64,000 nucleotides of DNA. It comes from Doris montereyensis (Eukaryota > Mollusca > Gastropoda > Nudibranchia > Dorididae). Below are positions 22,631-31,984 of this stretch, piece by piece; within the stretch, counting starts at the first letter, position 1, and each line of letters begins with the position of its first letter. The DNA lies in assembly GCA_037039925.1 (NCBI GenBank), contig JAXRKP010000115.1, positions 384,501-448,500 of the forward strand. The letters are read 5' to 3'. Position numbers and translations under genes: made by a program. The notes below the pieces were generated by a model. It was not told the DNA's origin and ran no database searches. It was given only the letters and a program-made list of their open reading frames with translations.

Positions 22631-25600
22631 CCTCCCTCCCTCCCTCCCTCCCTCCCTCCCTCTCTCTCTCCCCTCTCCCTCTCTCTCTCTAATATAATCT
22701 TGTTTTTCTTAAAGCAATACAATAACAACAGCATGGTTGTATTAGTATTATCAGTGTTGAGTACATATATGTTTTATGGGTCATAAACAATTCCAAATGT
22801 TAGCCATTTAATTTTTATTTTGTCTGATCTTTCAGTTCAGTTTTGAAGACCTTAATTCATCCCCAAATCAGACATCATGCTGGGATGGCGTTCGGAATTA
22901 TCAAGTACATGCATTTAAACCTTTTATACCAATATCACTTTTTAAGCTAAAATTTCAATATGGCTAGCGTCTAAATATAACCTAAATGTCTTTACTGCTT
23001 TTGGATCGGCCTTATTTATGTTCAATAATGGTTAATTTAAATTATTTGTCTTTTGTTCTTCATTTCATTATTTTTGAGATTCAAAAGACATTTCTGCTAT
23101 CATTTATACGGTAGTCTCCGCCAAAGTCCACAGGTGACAAAAAAATTGTGCATTTTGGCGAAGGTACATTTTGACGGAATCGAGGACTACAACCCACTAC
23201 ATTGCCGTTCTTGGTTGGACATAAACTCATTCGTTTTGTTAGTTGTTTGTAATCGTTTTGGTTTTCTTTATTGTTACTTGGTTTGAGGATAAGACCGAAT
23301 CATAGGCCTTATGTCTTCTCATAGATTGTTCATTCTTCTCTCACTCGAGACTACAGGACGGGATGGGATGATGGAGACATTTAGCAACTGGAGGAATACT
23401 TTCTTATTTGTTGACACGCATGTTATAAATGTGACACAAGGACTTTCTCAGATTTTCCCACCGTAGTCAAAGAGAGAGCCGATCAGAGTGTTTGTCTGGC
23501 AGACCATCATCGACGGCCAAGTTGGTGAGCGAACAGGCAGGATGACAAAGGCCGAGACAGCCAAGACTAGGCATTGTCATGCACACGTGTGCACATAGTT
23601 AACACAGATGTAGATCACACACACACGTGCGTGGCAGATTTTGTTACTGGGACGAGGCAAAAAGACTTTATCACATGAATTGACTCTTTAAATGCAATCA
23701 TTGAAGACGTACTTGCAAAAACATGTTGCATTTTGGCAAAGTCAAGCCAACCGTTGTTGTATTTTGAGGGGGTCATTAGCGTTATAAAGTTCGGTGACAT
23801 GGAAAAAATTGTGCATTATGACGAATCGTGTATTTTTGTGGCGAGCAATTTGGTGGAGACTACTGTATATGTTTATGGGTGCAGCATCCCCACTGTTGTC
23901 AAGAGTTACTTATAATTATGATGCTGAAAGTGATTATCTCATGGATCAGTTGGTCACTACTACTAGAGGTATGATAAAGGCATCGCTGTTCCAACATTTT
24001 CCACTTAAATTGCCATTTATTACTTGTATTTTTTTAATTATGAAACTAACACATTAGAATCTTATGACACTTTTTATTTTTGCTTTACAGGCCCGAAATT
24101 TCTTGCGTGACCAAATGAAAAGTGGTCATGATGTCTTTTTTATCATAGCAACTGCAAAGAACCGGGTATAATTGGAATATGTAAGGTATGAATAATTAAT
24201 GAATTATCAGCAAGTTAGTTGGTCTTTTCTTTTTAAACAGTATGTATATTAATCAAGTTTAAGAAAAGCTGAGACGGCAGTTTTGCCACAAATGGGACAA
24301 AACTCTTTTATTGCATTACTGGATGGAGCAGTTCATTCCCTTGATATTCATACCATAACAACGGCTCAGTATCGATTCTTTCATTTTACACAATTTCTTT
24401 TATATACATGATACCGGTCTAACAATCAACACATTGGTTGTACCATAAAAAAATTGGACATTTTGTCTAAAATATAAAGTGTTGTTACTCATTTTAATTA
24501 CCACAAAGTACTCTATCCGAAAAATCTACTTTTGATGAATTATTGTCAATATTAGCTAAGATCGATTCGAATATTACGGGAAACATCCTGCGCACCTGTT
24601 ATAAGAAAAATGCCACCCCGACATGAGTATAAGGGATCTGGAGCCGTTGAAATAGGGTCGAAAAATGAAGTATTTGATATCTTCTCACAATTGTATGATG
24701 TTTCAAAGTATTATATTATTCTTTTATAGGTTTATATGCGAAAAACATTAAAATAACGGAAACAACTGTTACGAATGCGATTTTCTCAAAATTTTACTTT
24801 TTGACAGTGATATGCAATCTACTTTTTTATTTATTGTCGGATTGCCGCCATGTTTGGTATATAACATCTATAACAGAAATTTTTAGGAAAAAATGAGGGG
24901 TAATATGATATCCTTGTTGTTCTCAATCAAAAGTTATTTGAGGTAAAAGAATGCAAGGTCTTCACAACTTTTATAAGGAAAGAAAATCCAGAAATCGTTG
25001 AGAGTTGACATCTGAGTGGTAGGTTCTTGGGTAAGGATGAGTTTGAGCTTTGTTAACTTTTAAAAGATGTATTCAAAGAAATATTCTTGTCCCATTCTCT
25101 CATGCATCTTGATCACAACACAAATTTTTAAAGTTACATTGGAATGCCTCACTGCATATCTCGGTTAATGCATTCAAAAGTTTGTATACACATCACAACA
25201 TATATGGTCACTGCTGTCTTTGACTTACAGCTAGCAAATATCAAATTAACGTCTGAATATTATCAAATCCGAAAAACATTTTAATTTAGGTATCCACAAT
25301 GAACAATAAAAATCTGCTTATCAACTATGATAGTAATTAAAGCCTGAAGCAAAACAATGTACAAATCTTATATAATAAAAAAAAATAGACTATTTCATGA
25401 GCAAAACTTAGGCTGAGCGAATCTCAGGAACGACAATGATTTCAAACGTCAAATTGCACATGGAGTTAGAAAATCGATGTGGAATCAACAATGGCCTATC
25501 TAGAATTAGGACAATAGCTGTTATACCTTTACTCCTGCCATTTGAGTCTTGAATTATTTATACGAATGAAGGCAGCCATGAAGACTTCTACCAATCGACC

Positions 25601-27660
25601 GTAGTAAATAAATGAAAGGAAGTCAATGTAATTATACCAATTTGAGTCATTTAGCGCCAAATGCCTGTACCTAATAATATTTGCCGATTTGGTGATTGGG
25701 TTTTGCACCCCTTATCCTTTCAAATTCATCATTCTATAACCTTATAAATGCATTTAGTGGTTTAAAGACGTGCTGTTATGAAGAGACATTAAATCCTTGA
25801 GACACCATTTTGGCCATTTTCTTCAAAGAATTTTGGCCGTACATTTAGTAAAATACTGTCATCTAATAGATCTGTAAGTAAACCAAGACCAATGTGATTC
25901 AAACGTTCACAGTCTTCGCCCGCTAGCCCATGTTTGTGTAAATAACTATCCTATTGTAATTGTATTCTTGATGGGTAAGCGAAAGCAAAGCCTTGGCTAC
26001 CATACTCGAAATGCCAAACGAAACGAAAGGTACAGTCAAATTCCCTTACCGGTAACAATGTTGACAATGATGTAGATCTAGAATCAAGGCCAGATCTAGC
26101 TCTAGATAATAACAACATAGATCTAGACCTAGAAGCAAGAGCAAAGCGAAAATGTGAGGTTCTGTCAACTTCACTTTACAATGTTGACAATGATGTAGAT
26201 TTAGAATCTAGACCAGATCTAGATAATAATACAGAAGCAAGAGCAGATTCTCTAGATCTAGACCAATACCCGGTCCAATCCCTGCATGAGATAGACTTTG
26301 AAATACGTTGTTATAGGAATAAGGCTTTGATTCAAGACCAAATAGATCTAGATCATAACTATTTATAGATTTGGATTCAAATAGATCTCTAGCATTGCTT
26401 ATCCGTTTTGTAAACGGATTGCTGCACTAGTATGATCAAAGATTAACAATTTGAACACCTTAGAGCATTTAATTTAAAAATTGAATAATGAATCGCACAA
26501 AAGCAAATGGAAATCGTCCTGATGTTGCTACTATCCGGAATGGTAATAATTACTTCCCCGTTAAAAAATGTTAGAGGAAGAAGAAAAGACAATAATGAGA
26601 AGCTTTCTTTTTTCCTCTCATTTTGTTTAATATCCCGTGCATTTTTTGTCCCTAACAGGTTGTCAAGGAAAGTTACCTGATTACACGCAGTTTGATTCTA
26701 AAGACCCTCATTATGACAGGTAAATGAAATGAACGAGGACCATGTAATTGTGTCATTGATTATTTATAAGAGAATCGGTTGCTTGATTTTCCTAGAAAAA
26801 GTTTGTCAAAAATATTTTCAGGAAATAACTAACTGGGTTTTTTTTTTAGAAACAAGTGATGAGACCAGGGGCCATTGGGAAAATGATAAATATAGACATA
26901 AAATAAATGTTAGAGCCCCTACGGGGGGAAAAGGAAAGATACCTCAAATTCAAAAGTAAAGAAGAGGAAAACGTTGATTAAAGGGCACCAGACATGCTTT
27001 AGCCAAGTGAAGTAACCTATGCAATACATCAACACCTGTCATTTTGCTATTGAAGAACAGTGTGTTGCTATTTGTGCCAAATACACTCCCGCACGTTAAC
27101 ATTGTTTTTATGTCCCTATTCTTCAGGTAACTTCATACTATTATTAGAACAAATCCCAGTAGTTTATTTGTATGTAATTTGTAGTTTTGTGCTTTTCTCT
27201 TTTGTTTTCAAGTTCAAGCAAAAAAGACAACCCTAAATGGTTCATGGTTGACGTTCAGTATGTCAGACCCCTGAAGCGTTTCATCAGTCTGGCAGAGTTG
27301 AAGAAGATTCACCAAGATCACGCAGCTAAAGGTGGACCTCTGAAAAACATGGCACTGTTTACGAGAGCAAGATTGTCTGTACAGCCACTTTCTAAAGGTA
27401 TGTACCTTTTATTACAGTTAATTAAAGCATGCTCTGAATGAGAAAACATTTACATCTGCAAAGTTGCCTACCGTTCTGGTGTCACCGTAATCAGTCAGGG
27501 AAATTACGAAATTTGAGCCCCTTTCTCTGCAGCTGTTTGTAAATTTATTTTCAAAGCTATCTTTTTCTGATTTTATGTTTTACTGTCTTATTTTTGTTCT
27601 GTTCTTTTTATCATTACAGAGGAATGGGATTTCATCGTGAAATTGGAGGATATGCCATAG
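20941..27660 (+). CDS. THYN1: thymocyte nuclear protein 1 (EVE/PUA-like domain), seven exons
   Basis: Exons: 20941-20989, 21835-21992, 22836-22904, 24091-24185, 26659-26719, 27213-27397, 27620-27660 (stop TAG 27658-27660). All introns are GT-AG. The start ATG opens MPAKRRSQEAKS, a short basic N-terminus like the family's. The EVE domain follows: HWLVKSEPESRFEKGIDVK, FSFEDLN...TSCWDGVRNYQ, ARNFLRDQMKSGHDV, then KKDNPKWFMVDVQYVRPLKR, GGPLKNMALFTRARLSVQPL and a last exon EEWDFIVKLEDMP. These align along the whole human THYN1 (225 residues); predicted length here is 219. EVE domains are PUA-related folds thought to bind modified bases or RNA; THYN1 is a nuclear protein linked to apoptosis. Exons 4 and 5 are each one base short of the reading frame (separate entries). 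Exon structure and all splice sites are otherwise intact. Confidence 0.93.
22567..22692. repeat. CT and CCTC microsatellite
   Basis: A (CT)n run of about 55 bases, then CCTC repeats (about 22627-22660), then CT again, in THYN1 intron 2. It generates spurious Leu/Ser and Arg/Glu ORFs on the two strands. Confidence 0.97.
23109..23865. mobile_element. 757-bp TIR element with TA target duplication
   Basis: Left end CGGTAGTCTCCGCCAAAG (from 23109) and the reverse complement of the right end, CAGTAGTCTCCACCAAATT, form imperfect terminal inverted repeats, each next to a TA dinucleotide (23107-23108 and 23866-23867). Both ends also share AAAAATTGTGCATT subterminal sequence. There is no transposase ORF, so it is a non-autonomous element, most like mariner/pogo-type MITEs by its TA target. 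It lies inside THYN1 intron 3. Confidence 0.7.
24136..24141 (+). other. THYN1: frame break in THYN1 exon 4 at a T6 run
   Basis: Expected protein by family conservation is DVFFYHSNCKEPGIIGICK. The genome has six T after GATGTC where seven are needed, so the frame reads FFIIATAKNRV and then stops. Exon length is 95 bases where 96 fit the flanking phases. The splice sites are intact. Confidence 0.88.
24896..25008 (+). repeat. dispersed repeat A, copy 2
   Basis: Matches 16498-16607 (shared GAGGTAAAAGAATGCAAGG and CGTTGAGAGTT). It lies in THYN1 intron 4. Confidence 0.85.
25971..26372 (+). other. acidic open frame with internal 122-bp direct repeat
   Basis: An ATG at 25971 opens MGKRKQSLGYHTRNAKRNER and runs 35 codons. 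In another frame an ATG-less ORF covers about 130 codons to about 26369, with NNVDNDVDLESRPDL twice (from 26053 and 26175) and many Asp-Leu pairs encoded by GATCTA. The duplication has a period of about 122 bases. Since GATCTA/TCTAGA clusters are common in non-coding parts of this window, the acidic frame may be an accident of base composition. It lies in THYN1 intron 4. It could also be a decayed transposon N-terminus. Confidence 0.3.
26675..26678 (+). other. THYN1: frame break in THYN1 exon 5
   Basis: The exon begins VVKESY in phase with exon 4 and ends PDYTQFDSKDPHYD in phase with exon 6, but these are in different frames. One base is missing in TACCTGAT (TAC-CCT-GAT expected). Exon length is 61 where 62 fit. 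The expected residues match the VKEAYPDHTQFE block of vertebrate THYN1. Confidence 0.88.
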
Positions 27661-27704
27661 GTCATTCTTGTGTCTAATGTGGCTAAAAACAGCGTCAGTC
27701 TCCA

Positions 27705-28234
27705 TTAACCCTTTCCTGCCTACTGCGACTGAATGCGGCATCAGGCTTGATGCCTAAAGCGTCCTCATGCGTCCTTTGGTTACTCTTCGTCTTTGTACTC
27801 GCATAATAACAAGATCTTGCAATGTGCGAGACTTGAATCTGCAATCTTGTGGTGTGCGAAATTTCGGCTCTTTTGTGGGGGAAAAACTGTATATTATCTT
27901 CTTTCGTTTTTTACTTATGGTGTTTGTAAACAAAGCGACACTATTACTTCCAATGAATAGACCGACCTGCTCTGAACGTTGCTGACAATTAAAGGCTTAT
28001 CAAAGGTATATAAAAGTATGTATTTTCTGAAAACGTAGTTTGTTTCTAGTTTATTATAATTTCCATTGAAATTCATTGAAATTGAAAGATGTTTAATAAA
28101 ATTAATATTATCTGAGACAAGTATATTTTCAGCAGAGTTCCGTCCTTTTGCTTAGGCACACAGACTGAATAGGAAATGAGAGCTTAGGCACACAGACTAG
28201 AATTGTGGAGGATCCTTAGGCAAGAAAGGGTTAA
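27705..28234. mobile_element. PiggyBac-type miniature element with TTAA target duplication
   Basis: The element starts TTAA-CCCTTTCCTGCCTACTG (TTAA at 27705-27708) and ends CCTTAGGCAAGAAAGGG-TTAA (TTAA at 28231-28234), giving terminal inverted repeats CCCTTTCYTGCCTA. TTAA targets and CCC-starting TIRs are the hallmark of PiggyBac elements. It is 522 bp with no transposase. It begins 45 bases after the THYN1 stop codon and carries AATAAA at 28095-28100 and ATTAAA near 27989. Confidence 0.85.
28095..28100 (+). terminator. candidate THYN1 poly(A) signal AATAAA
   Basis: It is the first canonical AATAAA downstream of the THYN1 stop, and it lies inside the PiggyBac-type element. An ATTAAA near 27989 is also inside the element. 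Use by THYN1 is inferred from position only. Confidence 0.4.
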
Positions 28235-29088
28235 GGCTCAAATTGACATGATATGCCTGAAGTTGTTTATGTTTAGAAGATACTGATGTGTTCACTGTTA
28301 AATAATTCCAATATTAATACCTCATAATGGGAGTTTCTGATAAATTTCTGAATGTGTTATCAACTGTACAAATTTGAGTACAGCTGATTCCAGTTAATCG
28401 CATTCAACGGGAGTGGTGCCAGTAATTTGTGGTCATTTCACTATTTCACGGTTTTTGGACCGTCATGAAAATGTTATGGCCCCATAACAAAGTTGTGGGG
28501 TTTTGTTTTGGTCGGGGGGGGTTGTATTTTTGTTTTTATATCTTTTTCTTATTTTTATCGCCACAACATTGTTTGCTAAAATGCTCTGAGCTCTATACTT
28601 AAAAAATGCACCAACCTGTGTTTGTTTCCGGGAATCTGCCAATTGTTTAACCCTCTTGCCCTCAGAAATTTCTCATGTGAATAGCCTTATTCCCTCATTT
28701 AAACGGAAATAACTGTCAAAATTAAAAGTGGCATTTTTAAAATATCAATATAAAATCTATTTCAACACATATAGACATGACAGCGCATGAAAAAAATAAA
28801 TTTTGTGTTATTTATTATTATGAAGAGCCTGGTTTTGGTTGAAAGATAAGGAGAAATGTTGAAAAAATTGAAATGATAAAATTGTCACTTATACATGTCA
28901 CTTTCTAAGCTCACTGATGATGGTGGCAAATTTTTAATTTAACATAGATTTAATGCTTTTGGAGATTGTCACTGTGTTAGTTCTCCCCCACTCAAAATTT
29001 AATTCAATTCTGCTTTCTTCATTTCCATGATCAGTTGTATTGTCTTCTTGATTTTTATGAAATTAATCAAGTATCGTCTTTATTCAAG
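28235..29088. other. non-coding, no gene seen
   Basis: AT-rich sequence between two DNA transposons. A TTAACCCTCTTGCCC at about 28646 resembles a solo PiggyBac-type terminus, but no partner was found. Confidence 0.45.
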
Positions 29089-29090
29089 TA

Positions 29091-30332
29091 CACTCAAACC
29101 TTGTTATACCGCCAACTGCTTGGAATTATGAAGGGAATGGCGTTATAACGAAAACACACGATTTCAGTATTACAATGAAAGAGATGATCAATATTTGATT
29201 AATCTAATAGTAATAGAAGAAAAATGATCGCTGACAAGGTGACATGGCAATGTAGACCTAATGCATGTGAAATGGCTATTGTAGCTGTAGTATTAAATAG
29301 CAATACAAATGTACATGTCGTATGTAGTCTATAAAAAAATATTGACAGAAACACCCCTAACTCAAAGTGGATTAGCCTAGGTTGTGGCACTCTGTGAAGC
29401 CTAATTCCCACCACTCAATTGGATCCAGTCATAGCCATGTCTACTCCACCAAAGTATTGTCAGGATGGCACGAACTGGGCCTATGCCGATGCTATTTTTC
29501 TGTTGGATGACCTAGGCCTAAGTATTGGACAAGAAATGTTGTCTCCAAACTTCACTACTCTCATTTTTATCAAAAGAAGAAGCTTTGTGTCACTAGTCCC
29601 AGTGTCATTTTTGTGAGTGCAAGAGTACATGTACAGTCCAACCCACATATATTGACATCCTGCATATATCGACGTCATATAAAAGTCTTGTTCTTTTCCT
29701 TATATATTATTAGCAAAGAAAGCACTGATATATCGACGTAAATTTGACTCAAACCCCTAACATCGACTTCCCGATTTTGTTGGTGCAGGTAATAATCAGT
29801 CTACAGTCAACGTAAATGTCCGTCAATCGATTAGTAAAAGCAGCACACTAAAGGTGACGCACTTTTTGACATGATTGCACAGCAGAAGACCAGGTTTGTG
29901 AAATGATTCCCTACATACAGAAACAGGCGACTATCAATGGCTTCTTCACACCAACAAAATAGAAGCCAGCAATGCTCTCGCCCTCTTCAACAACAGTCCT
30001 TTTAGGGCCACACATGTGTATCCTTCTTTTTTTTTTGGTGGTGTCCTTTATTTTATTGGTTGTGTTTGACTTATATTCCATTTAGTGTCCCAGCGATCTG
30101 TGACCACGCTAATCTAGATAATCTAAACTTTACTTATACTTATACCCGCTTGTATTTTGAAGAAGGGGAGGTAATACACAGTGGCGGTATTTTACAATAG
30201 TTATTAACGAAGGTTCCTGCCAAATCATTGGTGGTATAACAAGGTATTTCATTGTTTTTGTATAGTATCAGATCCGTACAAGGGTAAAATACTAGCAGTA
30301 AGCGAGAATGGCGGTATAACAGGGTTTGATTA
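29091..30332. mobile_element. 1.24-kb mariner-like TIR element, non-autonomous
   Basis: The left end TA-CACTCAAACCTTGTTATACC and the reverse complement of the right end, TA-TAATCAAACCCTGTTATACC, form TIRs of about 25 bases next to TA (29089-29090, 30333-30334). Internal copies of GGTATAACAAGG near 30234 match the terminus. No transposase is readable. A second mariner-type terminus (TACAGTCCAACCCACATATA near 29632, with ATATCGACGT repeats) suggests a nested insertion. TIR and target fit Tc1/mariner/pogo types. Confidence 0.7.
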
Positions 30333-30754
30333 TACTTAAGATTAGAAGTCATTCTATGTAATACAGAAATTTTTATCTTGTCCTTCAATATTGATAAGTA
30401 TTTACGTATAAATTATAATAATATCACTAAAAGTTTTATATTTTTCAAAATAAACTTCAATGTTCTTGACAAGCCTTGTTCATGTAGATGCTAACTGCTT
30501 TTTCTTCATCTTTTTCTGTTTATTCCTCTTTATCTTTTCTTGTGGTTTTTTCAACCACAGTGTTATAGTTATACAATGTTACACTACAATGTTTGAGTTA
30601 ATGCTTTGTCTTTCTATCTTCTCAATATACATGTATATGTTTGATATTTTTCTAACATCCCACTTCTGGGGAAATTGAAAGCCTTGTTCATGTCTTTCTA
30701 TCTTCTCATGTATTTTCTGTTTATTCCTAACATTTATCTTTCAGAGTTTGTTAG

Positions 30755-30930
30755 CCACAGTGGGATGTTATAGTTATGAGTGGGATGTTACTGTTAGCCT
30801 GTGGGATGTTACTGTTAGCCTTGGGATGTTCCCAGCCTGAGGGGATGTTACTGTTAGCCTAACATGGGATGTTACTGGGGAAATTGAGTGGGTGGGCTGT
30901 TAGCCTGAGTGGGATGTTACTGTTAGCCGG
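30755..30930. repeat. irregular GGGATGTTACTGTTAGCC repeats
   Basis: Seven or so copies of a core near 20 bases (GGGATGTTACTGTTAGCCTG) with variable spacers. No coding potential. Confidence 0.85.
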
Positions 30931-31154
30931 AGACCACTGGTGGTGTTCTCAAATGAGTAATCTAATTTGCATATTTCACAGTCACTCTTAAGATCAATAA
31001 AATAACGAAACTGCGTGGGCATGGAAGATAGAAGAGTGACCAACAAATGGGCTGAACATGTCTGTCAAGTGTCAATCACTCCATCGACCATTAAAATTAG
31101 GGAGATGTGGGGGTGGGAAGAGTGACCTAAGTCTGGTCCGAGTAGGACGATCGT

Positions 31155-31300
31155 GCATGAATAGAATGGCCAGCTTTGAGTTTTTATTCAAGCACTGTCC
31201 ACCCATCGTCAATATCAGCTGGCAGGACTATGTACCAGACTCCGAAGTCCTCCAAAGATCACAATGCCTCAGTCTTCACGCAGTTCTGAAAGTGAATATG
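31155..31300 (+). mobile_element. LINE fragment (post-RT region)
   Basis: Plus-strand residues NISWQDYVPDSEVLQRSQCL and SLHAVLK match the common LINE ORF2 tail I.WQD.VPDTEVL.RA...S.H..L. Only about 50 codons are preserved, and a G16 run truncates it. Confidence 0.65.
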
Positions 31301-31315
31301 GCGAAATTGTTGCAA

Positions 31316-31640
31316 CTTGGGGGGGGGGGGGGGGCATCTTGATTGATGAGTTTGGGATCAAAACCAAAATGTTGATTTTCTGTTCTCTGCATATTCGGGT
31401 AGAAGAAGAATCATTTACCTACAAGTTTATGGCAAAGAAATGGCCATATGACATATTACTTTCTTGTTACAAAATATTTTGTAGACGATGGTGGGTAAAC
31501 AAAATTGATGCCAATTTCTCTAACACTAACTGAGATATGGCACTGAAATCCTGTACAAGTACAATGTAATATAATGTAGCGCCAAATCTGGCAACATGAT
31601 ATTAGAATGGCTGTCAGCAAAGACGCTCACTGATTTGGCT
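31316..31640 (+). repeat. dispersed repeat B, copy 1
   Basis: Shares TGTTGATTTTCTG, GCATATTC.GGTAGAA, CCATATGAC.TAT, TTACAAAATATTTTG.AGAC and GGTGGGTAAA-type blocks, in the same order, with about 40435-40730 in RPL27A intron 1. Confidence 0.8.
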
Positions 31641-31984
31641 AAGCGCTGAGTACATACTCTAAAAACTAGTCAGGAGTAACAGGGGAGGGCAAGCATTGCC
31701 GGTCTGTGTGTTTGTATTGTAAATACGCGCACAAATATCCGAATATAGGAATAAAACAAAAAGCTGATCCTTTTGACGTCTATTTTTACAACAGTGCACA
31801 TCTAAACCTGGATACAATCCTCTTTACATAAGTAACAATGCTGTTGTTACTGCAAAGAAAGCAGAAACAATGCTGGTGGCTGGAAACTAGGACACTCAAT
31901 CTTATTCTTAGATTGGGCAGAGAAACGTTAGAAAAAGTTCAAATTACTGGAAAGAACTTAAAAGATTTGGACATCTTTCTCTTT

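Noticed and set aside
20941..27660. THYN1 as a processed pseudogene
   Set aside because: It has six introns with intact splice sites; only two one-base losses disturb it, so retroposition is excluded.
28646..28700. Possible second PiggyBac-type terminus TTAACCCTCTTGCCC
   Set aside because: No inverted partner with TTAA could be found within a plausible distance.
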